DNA from: Alloprevotella sp.
GTDB taxonomy: Bacteria > Bacteroidota > Bacteroidia > Bacteroidales > Bacteroidaceae
DNA: 38,424 nucleotides
Assembly: GCA_017477205.1 (NCBI GenBank)
Contig: JAFUXE010000011.1
Coordinates: 1-38,424, forward strand
Reading direction: 5' to 3'
Part shown: piece after piece, positions 1 through 6,993 of the stretch
Position numbering within the stretch: position 1 is the first letter of the stretch
Layout of the letters: each line of letters starts with the position of its first letter
The notes under the pieces: generated by a model
The model's database searches: none
Seen by the model: the letters and a program-made list of their open reading frames with translations, nothing else
What the model was told of the DNA's origin: nothing
Position numbers and translations under genes: made by a program

Positions 1-1
1 G

Positions 2-345
2 ACCACGGATGTCACAGATTTTGGAACCACTACAGACACTGCTCTTGGAACCACGGATTTCACAGAGATTGAAACCACTACAAACACTGCTTGGGGAACA
101 ACGGATTTCACAGAGCTTGAAACCACTACACACACTGCTTGGGAACCACGAATTGACAGACTTTGAAACCACTACAGACACTGCTTGGGGAACCACGGAT
201 TTCACAGAGCTTGAAACCACTACACACACTGCTTTTGGGACCACGGATTTCACAGAGCTTGAAACCACTACAGACACAGCTCTTGGAACCAGGGATTTCA
301 CAGAGCTTGAAACCACTACAGACACTGCTTGGGGAACCACGAAGG
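2..345. repeat. 48-bp tandem repeat array upstream of porP
   Basis: About seven copies of a 48-bp unit (two are 47 bp) begin near 2, 50, 98, 145, 192, 240 and 288, with the last partial unit at 336. Each unit is two related 24-bp halves, one starting AACCACGGATTTCACAG and the other AACCACTACAGACACTG. The array probably continues left of the window. Every frame is open across it, but the two 47-bp units shift frame and no credible start site exists, so it is unlikely to be coding. The rest of the gene-free stretch to 427 is A-rich leader before porP with no clear promoter. A single copy recurs inverted at 31712-31741. Confidence 0.9.
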
Positions 346-427
346 AGACAAAGGGGCACGAAGAAAAAAACGGGAATATGCACCTCCGGCACAATAAACG
401 GCGCTTTTCCACGTTAAAGAGAGAACC

Positions 428-1387
428 ATGCCACGATTTTTGCTGAACACAGGCCTGCGCATGCAGGTCCTCGCCATGCTGCTCCTGCTGCCCCTCGTGG
501 CGGCGGCGCAGCAGGATCCGGCCTTCGCCCACTACTGGGAGCTGGAGCCGCAGTACAACCCTGCGGCAGCGGGACGCTCCGACCAGCTCTCCATCAACGG
601 CGCCTACCAGACGCACGCCGTGGGTTACAAGGACGCGGGCGGCACGATGTATGCGGGTGCGGACATGGCCTTCCAGCTGGGAAAGACGCGCCACGGCGTG
701 GGCGTCGTGTTCCAGAACGACCAGATAGGCCTCTTCTCCCACAAGCGCTTCTCTGCGCAGTACTCCTACCACTTCCGCTTTCTGGGCGGACGCCTGAGCA
801 TCGGTGGTGAGGCAGACATGCTGCAGGAGAGCATCGAGGGCTCCAAGGCGGACTTCCCCGAGACGGGCGACGACCCTGCGTTCCCCTCCACGGACGTCAA
901 CGGCTCGCGCTTCGGAGCCTCGGCAGGCATCTGGTATGCACACGGGGACTGGTATGCCGGCATCGGTGCCATGCACCTGCTGGCGCCCACCATCCTCATT
1001 GGCGAAACGAACGAATACGCCCTCCGACGGCAGTATAATTTCACAGCCGGATACAATATACGGCTCAGAAATCCGTTACTATCAATAGTACCCACGACGT
1101 TCGTGCGCTACGACGGGGTCGAATGGCGCGCGGACGTGACGGCACGCCTCGTCTATACCTACGAGAAGCGCCGCCTCTACCTGGGTGCGGGCTACAGCCC
1201 CGAGCGCTCCGCCACGTTCTACGTTGGCGGCTCGTTCCACGGCATCGACATAGGCTATGCCTACGAGGCCTTCACCTCGGGCCTCGGTCTGGGCGCGGGA
1301 CAGCATGAGCTGGTCGTGTCATACCGCATGCCTGTCAACATGCAGAAGCGCGGGCGCAACCTCCACAAGAGCGTGAGGTACCTGTAA
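428..1387 (+). CDS. porP: PorP/SprF family type IX secretion outer-membrane protein
   Basis: This 319-residue protein belongs to the PorP/SprF family, outer-membrane components of the type IX secretion system. It has a signal peptide (hydrophobic residues about 13-24, cleavage probably near AAA|Q at 27-28). The mature start QDPAFAHYWE..YNPAAAG is the family hallmark. The rest alternates short hydrophobic strands and turns (GVGVVFQNDQIG, AQYSYHF, FTAGYNIRL), as expected of a beta-barrel, and ends in strand-like sequence (HELVVSYRMPV). The start at 428 gives a full signal peptide; Met12 (461) is an alternative. It is the first gene of the porP-K-L-M-N cluster, 23 nt before gldK. I see no strong promoter in front of it, only the repeat array and an A-rich leader. 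Confidence 0.93.
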   Translation: MPRFLLNTGLRMQVLAMLLLLPLVAAAQQDPAFAHYWELEPQYNPAAAGRSDQLSINGAYQTHAVGYKDAGGTMYAGADMAFQLGKTRHGVGVVFQNDQIGLFSHKRFSAQYSYHFRFLGGRLSIGGEADMLQESIEGSKADFPETGDDPAFPSTDVNGSRFGASAGIWYAHGDWYAGIGAMHLLAPTILIGETNEYALRRQYNFTAGYNIRLRNPLLSIVPTTFVRYDGVEWRADVTARLVYTYEKRRLYLGAGYSPERSATFYVGGSFHGIDIGYAYEAFTSGLGLGAGQHELVVSYRMPVNMQKRGRNLHKSVRYL

Positions 1388-1410
1388 AGAAGACATTAAA
1401 AAACGAATAT

Positions 1411-2877
1411 ATGCTGAAAAGAGTTTTGAATATCGGAGCGGGAATCCTCCTTCTCCTCACGCTGGCCTCCTGCATGGGAGGCAGCCGCGCCATGCAGGAC
1501 GGCGGCGAAGTCACCGGTGCACGCGGTGCGGCCATCAGCGAGCCCGTGCCCTTCGGCATGGTGGAGGTGAAGCGCGGCTTCCTGCGTACGGGCATTGGCG
1601 AGAACGACTCCCTCTGGGGGACCGTGGTGCCCGAGCGCGACATCAGCGTGGACGGCTTCTGGATGGACCAGACGGAGGTCACGAACTCCATGTACCGCCA
1701 GTTCGTCAACTGGGTGCGCGACAGCATCATCCGTGAGCGCCTGGCCGACCCCAGCTACGGCGGCGACGAGACGTTCAGGATAGAGGTGGACAAGAACGGC
1801 GACCCCATCACGCCTCGCCTGAACTGGACGAAGCCCATCCCCTGGAAGAAGGCCGACGAGGACCAGCAGCGCGCCATCGAGAGCGTCTATGTCACGCATC
1901 CCATCGACGGCACCGTCATGCTCGACGCACGCCAGATGAACTACCGCTACGAAATCTTCGACTATGAGAAGGCGGCGCTCCGCAAGTATCGCATCAACCC
2001 CGAGGAGCGCGACCTCAACACGGACCACCGCATAGACCCCGACGAGGTTGTCATGATCTCCAAGGACACGGCCTACGTGGACGACAACGGCAACATCGTG
2101 CGCCAGACCATCGAGCGCCCGCTTTCCGGGCCGTGGGACTTCCTGAACACGTATATAGTAAACGTATATCCGGACACGACGTGCTGGGTGAACGACTTCC
2201 CGAATGCGAACAACGAGATATACATGCGCCTCTACTTCTCCTCGCCCGGCTACAACGACTATCCCGTCGTGGGCGTGACGTGGGAGCAGGCACAGGCCTT
2301 CTGCGCATGGCGCACGGAATACCTCCTGAAAGGCCTGGGCGCACAGGCCCGCTACGTGCAGCGCTACCGCCTGCCGACGGAGATAGAATGGGAATACGCC
2401 GCACGCGGCAAGGAAGGAAACCCCTATCCCTGGGAGCCGCAGGAAGGCGACGAGGGCGTGAAGAAGAACCAGCAGGGATGCTTCTTCGCCAACTTCAAGC
2501 CTGACCAGGGCAACTACACCGAGGACGGTAACCTCATCACCAGCAAGACGGGCATCTACGGCGCCAACAGCAACGGTCTCTACGACATGGCGGGCAACGT
2601 GGCGGAGTGGACCAGCACCGTCTATACGGAAAGCGGCGTGGCGGCCATGGCCGACCTCAACCCGCAGCTGTCCTACAACGCCGCACGCGAAGACCCCTAC
2701 ATGCTCAAGCGCAAGAGCGTGCGCGGAGGCTCGTGGAAAGACCCCCTCTCCTACGTCCGCTCCGCATGGCGCACGTGGGAGTACCAGAACCAGCCCCGCT
2801 CCTTCATAGGCTTCCGCTGCGTACGCTCCAAGGCCGGCAGCACGAGCGGAAAAATGAAGCTCTCAACGAAAAAGTAA
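1411..2877 (+). CDS. gldK: GldK/PorK lipoprotein, type IX secretion ring component
   Basis: This 488-residue lipoprotein is GldK/PorK, which with GldN/PorN forms the periplasmic ring under the outer membrane. The signal peptide ends in a lipobox (LASC, lipidated Cys21). The body is an FGE-sulfatase (SUMF1-like) fold, used here structurally rather than for catalysis. Recognisable segments are WMDQTEVTNSMYRQFVNWV near residue 85, YRLPTEIEWEYAARG near 320, NGLYDMAGNVAEW near 390, and the terminal SVRGGSWKD...SFIGFRCVRS. Length and order match the family. It lies between porP (23-nt gap) and gldL. Its TAA stop (2875-2877) falls inside the first unit of an octamer repeat array that continues downstream. 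Confidence 0.95.
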   Translation: MLKRVLNIGAGILLLLTLASCMGGSRAMQDGGEVTGARGAAISEPVPFGMVEVKRGFLRTGIGENDSLWGTVVPERDISVDGFWMDQTEVTNSMYRQFVNWVRDSIIRERLADPSYGGDETFRIEVDKNGDPITPRLNWTKPIPWKKADEDQQRAIESVYVTHPIDGTVMLDARQMNYRYEIFDYEKAALRKYRINPEERDLNTDHRIDPDEVVMISKDTAYVDDNGNIVRQTIERPLSGPWDFLNTYIVNVYPDTTCWVNDFPNANNEIYMRLYFSSPGYNDYPVVGVTWEQAQAFCAWRTEYLLKGLGAQARYVQRYRLPTEIEWEYAARGKEGNPYPWEPQEGDEGVKKNQQGCFFANFKPDQGNYTEDGNLITSKTGIYGANSNGLYDMAGNVAEWTSTVYTESGVAAMADLNPQLSYNAAREDPYMLKRKSVRGGSWKDPLSYVRSAWRTWEYQNQPRSFIGFRCVRSKAGSTSGKMKLSTKK

Positions 2878-2903
2878 ACAAGTAAACAAGCGGACAAGTA
2901 AAC
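2872..2903. repeat. Octamer array (AAGTAAAC type) over the gldK stop
   Basis: Four consecutive 8-bp units are seen: AAGTAAAC at 2872 and 2880, AAGCGGAC at 2888 and AAGTAAAC at 2896. The TAA of the first unit is the gldK stop codon. GACAAGT at 2893-2899 is complementary to ACTTGTC at 2926-2932 in the following heptamer array, so the transcript could form a hairpin. Confidence 0.85.
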
Positions 2904-2913
2904 AAGCCGCAGC

Positions 2914-2941
2914 TCGTCACTCGTCACTTGTCACTCGTCAC
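2914..2941. repeat. Heptamer array (TYGTCAC x4) before gldL
   Basis: Four exact 7-bp units, TCGTCAC, TCGTCAC, TTGTCAC and TCGTCAC, end 11 nt before the gldL start. The same heptamer precedes gldM and gldN at a similar distance. Confidence 0.85.
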
Positions 2942-2952
2942 TAACATACATT

Positions 2953-4011
2953 ATGCAAAAGAAAAGAAACATCATCGTCCGCATGGTGATAGCCCTGCAG
3001 CGCTGGATGGACAGCGTGCCGGGGCAGACCTTCCTGAACTACGCCTACAGCTGGGGCGCCTCCATCGTCATCCTGGGTGCGCTGTTCAAGCTCACCCACC
3101 TTCCTGGCGGTAACATCATGCTGTTCATCGGTATGGGAACGGAGGTCATCGTGTTCTTCATCTCCGCCTTCGACCGCCCCTTCGACAAGGAGCAGATTGG
3201 CAAGGAGATTCCCAAGACCTACGTCAGCGAAGCCGAGGCCGAGGCAGCCGCGCTGGCTGCCGCTCACGGCATGCAGCCCGCCTTCGTCGAGGGCGGCGAA
3301 GCCTTCAGCGATGGGGGCGGAATGCCTGCCGAGGGCACTGGCGGCGTCATCATCGGTGGCGGCAGCGGCGTAGTCGCTTCCGGCAGCGGAGGTGGCGGAG
3401 GAGTCATCGTTAACGGTGGCGGTGGCGGTGGCGGCGGTGTCATCGTCGTGGGAGGCGGAGCCTCAGGGCAAACCGAAGCCGCAGAAGGCGGCGAAGTGCC
3501 TGCCGAAGGCACGGCAGCGGCAGCAGTTGCAGGCCCCGCCGTGGTTGCCGCACAGCAGTCCGCCACGCAGCAGCCCTCCGCACTCACCGTGCCGCAGGAT
3601 GCCGACGCACAGCAGCTGGCAGCCATCATACGCGCCGCCAACGACGAACTCCTGCAGCGCGCACAGGCCGTGCTCTCGCCCGAGATGGAGGAAGCCACGA
3701 AGGTATACATCGAAAAGCTCCGCGCCCTGGCCGAAACCTTCGAGAAGGTGGACGAGCAGAGCGGACGCCTCACCAAGGACAGCGAGGAGATGGAGAACCT
3801 CAACCGCACCCTCACGGGCATCAACAAGGTCTATGAACTCCATCTCAAGAGCATCAGCCTGCAAGTGGGCACCATCGACGAAATCAACAACCAGACCCAC
3901 AAGCTCTCCGAGCAGATTCAGCACCTCAACCAGGTGTATGGCCGCATGATTGAGGCCCTCACCGTGAACATGGGACACGCTCCCGCCACGCCGCAGGCCC
4001 CCAACAATTAA
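2953..4011 (+). CDS. gldL: GldL/PorL, type IX secretion motor inner-membrane protein
   Basis: This 352-residue protein is GldL/PorL, the inner-membrane stator-like subunit that with GldM turns proton-motive force into work for the T9SS. Two transmembrane helices lie at about 31-48 and 54-72. Glu64 in the second helix (GMGTEVIVFF) matches the membrane glutamate known in the family to couple proton flow. The cytoplasmic C-terminal part (about 215-340) is helical and conserved (LAETFEKVDEQSGRL, LNRTLTGINKVYELHL, LSEQIQHLNQVYGRM). Between them, residues about 105-205 are a Gly/Ala/Val-rich low-complexity insertion that makes the protein longer than usual for GldL. The start at 2953 gives the standard short N-terminus. 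The gap to gldM is 134 nt. Confidence 0.94.
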   Translation: MQKKRNIIVRMVIALQRWMDSVPGQTFLNYAYSWGASIVILGALFKLTHLPGGNIMLFIGMGTEVIVFFISAFDRPFDKEQIGKEIPKTYVSEAEAEAAALAAAHGMQPAFVEGGEAFSDGGGMPAEGTGGVIIGGGSGVVASGSGGGGGVIVNGGGGGGGGVIVVGGGASGQTEAAEGGEVPAEGTAAAAVAGPAVVAAQQSATQQPSALTVPQDADAQQLAAIIRAANDELLQRAQAVLSPEMEEATKVYIEKLRALAETFEKVDEQSGRLTKDSEEMENLNRTLTGINKVYELHLKSISLQVGTIDEINNQTHKLSEQIQHLNQVYGRMIEALTVNMGHAPATPQAPNN

Positions 4012-4121
4012 GAAAGGTAAACAAGCAGACAAGTCATTGGTCAATTGGACTATCTGACAATTGACAATCTGACAGTAAACCGTCAAACGGTAAATCGTCC
4101 AATAGTCAAATGCCCAAGGGC
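4012..4121. repeat. Degenerate AT-rich phrase repeat between gldL and gldM
   Basis: The spacer is low in GC and made of degenerate phrases about 8 bp long (GGTAAACA, AGCAGACA, TGACAATT, GACAATCT and similar), in contrast to the GC-rich genes on both sides. It leads into two heptamer units just before gldM. I see no ORF or terminator in it. Confidence 0.55.
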
Positions 4122-4136
4122 TCGTCACTCGTCAAC
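4122..4136. repeat. Heptamer pair (TCGTCAC, TCGTCAAC) before gldM
   Basis: Two units of the heptamer phrase end 9 nt before the gldM ATG (4146). This is the same arrangement seen before gldL and gldN. Confidence 0.6.
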
Positions 4137-4145
4137 TGATAAAGT

Positions 4146-5717
4146 ATGGCAAGCACAATAAAGAAGAGACCCGTTTCCCCACGTCAGAAGATGATCAACC
4201 TGATGTACATCGTGTTGATGGCGATGCTCGCCCTCAACGTATCGAACGATGTGCTCAAGGGATTCCGCCTCGTGGGTGAAAGCTTGCATCGCACCACCAC
4301 CAACGCCGCCAAGGAAAACCACGACATCTACGACGACTTCGCTGCTATGCTGAAGAAGAATCCAGCGAAGGTCCAGGCGTGGTACGACAAGGCCATCGAG
4401 GTGCGCACGATGTCGGACTCTCTCTACAACCTTGCCGAGACGCTCAAGTGGGCCATCGCCCGCGAGGCGGACGGCAAGAACGGCAACCCCGAGAAACTCT
4501 CCAACCAGGAAGACCTCAATGCTGCCGGGCAGGTGATGCTGGCACCCGTGCATGGCAAGGGACAGCAACTCTTCCAGAACATCAACGACTTCCGGGAGCG
4601 CATCCTCCGCTACGTCACCGACCCGCGCCAGCGCGCCATCATCGCCTCCGACCTCAGCACGGAGGTGCCCAAGAACGACAACGACCTGCTGGGCAAGAAC
4701 TGGCAGGAATACATGTTTGAGGACATGCCCGCCGTGGCAGCCATCACGATGCTCTCAAAGCTACAGAGCGACGTCCGCAAGGCCGAGAACCAGGTGCTCC
4801 ACACGCTGCGTGCCAACGTGGACGTGAAGGACATCCGCGTCAACGAGCTCAACGCATACTGCCTCCCCGAGGCCACGACGCTCTTCCCGGGCGACGTCTT
4901 CAAGAGCCGCATCTTCATGGCCGCCGTGGACACCACGCAGCGCCCTGAAATCTACGTGAACGGACAGCGCATATCCCCCGACGGCAACTACAACTTCACC
5001 GTCGGTGGCCCTGGCGAGCATCAGTTCTCCGGCTACATCCTCATGCCCAACGCGGCAGGAGAGGTGATACGCCGCGAGTTCACGCAGAAGTACTCCGTCA
5101 TTCCCCCGCCCAATACCAGCGTCAGCGCCACCGTGGCAGCAGACCTCATGAACGTTCTCTATGCCGGCTTCGACAACCCCGTCAGCGTCAGTGCCACGGG
5201 CGTCAGTGCGGACAAGTTCCAGCTCTCCATGGCGGGCGGAACGCTCACCGCGAAGGGCGGAGGCCACTACGTGGCACGTCCCGCAGCCGTGGGACAGCCC
5301 GTCACCTTCACCGTCACGGGAACGGTGGACGGCAAGGCGGTGCAGGTGGGCACCTTCACCTTCAAGGTGCGCAAGCTGCCCGACCCCACAGCCTTCATCA
5401 CGCTTGGCAACGACCGCTTCAAGGGCGGACGCCTCGCCAAGGCAAGTGCCATTGCCGCTCCCGGCATCGGTGCCGCCATCGACGACGGCCTTCTGGACAT
5501 CCCCTTCCGCGTGCAGAGCTTCGAGACGGTATTCTTCGACCGCATGGGCAATGCCCGTCCCGAACCCAGCAGCGGCTCCCACTTCACGGAGAACCAGCGG
5601 AACCTCATGCGCGAACTGCGGCGCGGCGGACGTTTCTACATACGCGGCGTGGTCTGCGTAGGTCCCGACGGCATCACGCGTACGCTGCCGCAAGCCACGG
5701 AGGTCATCATAAACTAA
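4146..5717 (+). CDS. gldM: GldM/PorM, type IX secretion motor shaft protein
   Basis: This 523-residue protein is GldM/PorM, a single-pass inner-membrane protein whose long periplasmic part forms the dimeric shaft linking the GldL motor to the GldK/GldN ring. The N-terminus has a short basic cytoplasmic segment (KKRPVSPRQK) and one helix at about 17-32 (INLMYIVLMAMLAL). The rest is periplasmic: a helical first domain (about 35-220), then beta-rich domains containing VSVSATGVSADKFQLSM and the C-terminal RELRRGGRFYIRGVVCVGPDG. Length and architecture match characterised GldM proteins. It sits 134 nt after gldL and 38 nt before gldN. Confidence 0.95.
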   Translation: MASTIKKRPVSPRQKMINLMYIVLMAMLALNVSNDVLKGFRLVGESLHRTTTNAAKENHDIYDDFAAMLKKNPAKVQAWYDKAIEVRTMSDSLYNLAETLKWAIAREADGKNGNPEKLSNQEDLNAAGQVMLAPVHGKGQQLFQNINDFRERILRYVTDPRQRAIIASDLSTEVPKNDNDLLGKNWQEYMFEDMPAVAAITMLSKLQSDVRKAENQVLHTLRANVDVKDIRVNELNAYCLPEATTLFPGDVFKSRIFMAAVDTTQRPEIYVNGQRISPDGNYNFTVGGPGEHQFSGYILMPNAAGEVIRREFTQKYSVIPPPNTSVSATVAADLMNVLYAGFDNPVSVSATGVSADKFQLSMAGGTLTAKGGGHYVARPAAVGQPVTFTVTGTVDGKAVQVGTFTFKVRKLPDPTAFITLGNDRFKGGRLAKASAIAAPGIGAAIDDGLLDIPFRVQSFETVFFDRMGNARPEPSSGSHFTENQRNLMRELRRGGRFYIRGVVCVGPDGITRTLPQATEVIIN

Positions 5718-5719
5718 AA

Positions 5720-5747
5720 AGTCACTTGTCAACTCGTCACTTGTCAC
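5720..5747. repeat. Heptamer array before gldN
   Basis: Units AGTCACT, TGTCAAC, TCGTCAC and TTGTCAC fill the short gldM-gldN spacer and end 8 nt before the preferred gldN start at 5756. They match the arrays before gldL and gldM. Confidence 0.75.
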
Positions 5748-5755
5748 TAAAAAAT

Positions 5756-6880
5756 ATGAAACGGTTTATATTATTTCTGATATCCCTGCTCACGGTGACC
5801 ACCCTGGCCGCACAGCCCGCACGTCGCCGCAACCAGCAGACGCAGGAGCAACAGAGTAGTCCCTCGGCACAAACCACGCAGGCAAAGAAGCCCGCGGGCG
5901 TATCCTACCGTGACTTCCCCACGGCGCAGCCTATGCCGGCAGACGTCTCATGGCGTCGCGACGTGTACCGCATCCTCGACCTCTCCAAGGACGAGAACGC
6001 CACGCTGTACTATCCCACCATGCCGCAGGACGGACGCCAGAACCTCTTCTCCTACATCTTCTACCTCCTGCGCAAGAAGATGATCAAGGCATACGACACG
6101 AAGCTCGATGCCAACGACAACTTCTCCGAGAGCAACACCGTCAGCGCACGCGCCCTGATGGACCGCTACAAGATGTACTACGAGCGCGACTCCGTGAAGA
6201 AAACCATCCGCATCAACGATGCCGACATCCCTTCCGACGAGGTGAAGCTGTACTACATCAAGGAGAGCGTGTACTACAACCAGAACACGGCTACCTTCCA
6301 TTCCCGCGTGACGGCTCTCTGCCCGGTCCTCGTCCGTGGCGACGTGGAATTCGGAGGCACCGAGGCCCGTTACCCCATGTTCTGGGTGAAGTATGACGAC
6401 ATTGCGCCCTACCTCGGCAAACTGCCCCTCACGAGCAGCAACTACAACAATGCCGCCACGCTCTCTGCCGACGACTTCTTCACGATGGGACGCTACAAGG
6501 GCGACATCTACCGCACCGTCAACCTGCAGGACCGCCTCCTCAGCGACTATTGCCAGACCGACAGCGACATGCTGAACGAGCAGCAGCGCATCGAAGGCGA
6601 GCTCCTTGAGTTCCGCCGCCACGTATGGGGTGCCGACAGCGTAGCCACAAAGGCTGAGGCCGGAGCCGCAACCGACTCCGTGCAGGCCTCCGGCACCGAC
6701 GAGGAGACGGCAGCACCCGCGAAGCCCCGCCGCTCGGTAGGCACGGCACGCCGTGGACGCACATCCTCCGCACCGCGCCAGAGCCAGAAGGCCACGAAGC
6801 CCAAGAAGCAGAAAGTATCCACGCCCAAGAGCAGCGGAAAGTCTGGCGGCGGCCTCAGCGTACGCCGGCAGCGTCACTGA
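5756..6880 (+). CDS. gldN: GldN/PorN, type IX secretion periplasmic ring component
   Basis: This 374-residue protein is GldN/PorN, the periplasmic partner of GldK/PorK in the T9SS ring. I prefer the start at 5756 because it opens directly into a signal peptide (MKRFILFLISLLTVTTLAAQ); the upstream ATG at 5726 would add ten residues read from the heptamer repeat. The conserved domain covers about residues 45-290 (YRDFPTAQPMPADVSWRRDV, FSYIFYLLRKKMIKAYD, DRLLSDYCQTDSDM). After it comes a low-complexity tail of about 80 residues, first Ala/Thr/Glu-rich, then strongly basic and ending SVRRQRH. It is the last gene of the cluster, and a terminator follows at 6908. Confidence 0.93.
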   Translation: MKRFILFLISLLTVTTLAAQPARRRNQQTQEQQSSPSAQTTQAKKPAGVSYRDFPTAQPMPADVSWRRDVYRILDLSKDENATLYYPTMPQDGRQNLFSYIFYLLRKKMIKAYDTKLDANDNFSESNTVSARALMDRYKMYYERDSVKKTIRINDADIPSDEVKLYYIKESVYYNQNTATFHSRVTALCPVLVRGDVEFGGTEARYPMFWVKYDDIAPYLGKLPLTSSNYNNAATLSADDFFTMGRYKGDIYRTVNLQDRLLSDYCQTDSDMLNEQQRIEGELLEFRRHVWGADSVATKAEAGAATDSVQASGTDEETAAPAKPRRSVGTARRGRTSSAPRQSQKATKPKKQKVSTPKSSGKSGGGLSVRRQRH

Positions 6881-6907
6881 CGCTGCAGCGTGAAGCGCAA
6901 AAATACA

Positions 6908-6947
6908 GCGGGTGGGTTCCGAATCCTTGGAACCCACCCGCCTTTTT
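6908..6947 (+). terminator. Rho-independent terminator after gldN
   Basis: A perfect 13-bp stem (GCGGGTGGGTTCC at 6908-6920, complement at 6929-6941) with an 8-nt loop is followed by CTTTTT. It closes the T9SS operon. The opposite strand also has a T-rich run after the stem, so it may serve the convergent mscS-type gene too. Confidence 0.93.
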
Positions 6948-6993
6948 CGTATTGGCACCGCGCGCCCTGCCTTGCCGCAGGGCGGCGTCGGCA

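Noticed and set aside
2..345. CRISPR array
   Set aside because: Units are contiguous without unique spacers between them, and no cas genes are present. The same holds for the other arrays.
9..446. Repetitive protein encoded by the 48-bp array
   Set aside because: All frames are open, two units of 47 bp break the frame, and the frame runs into porP without a plausible start.
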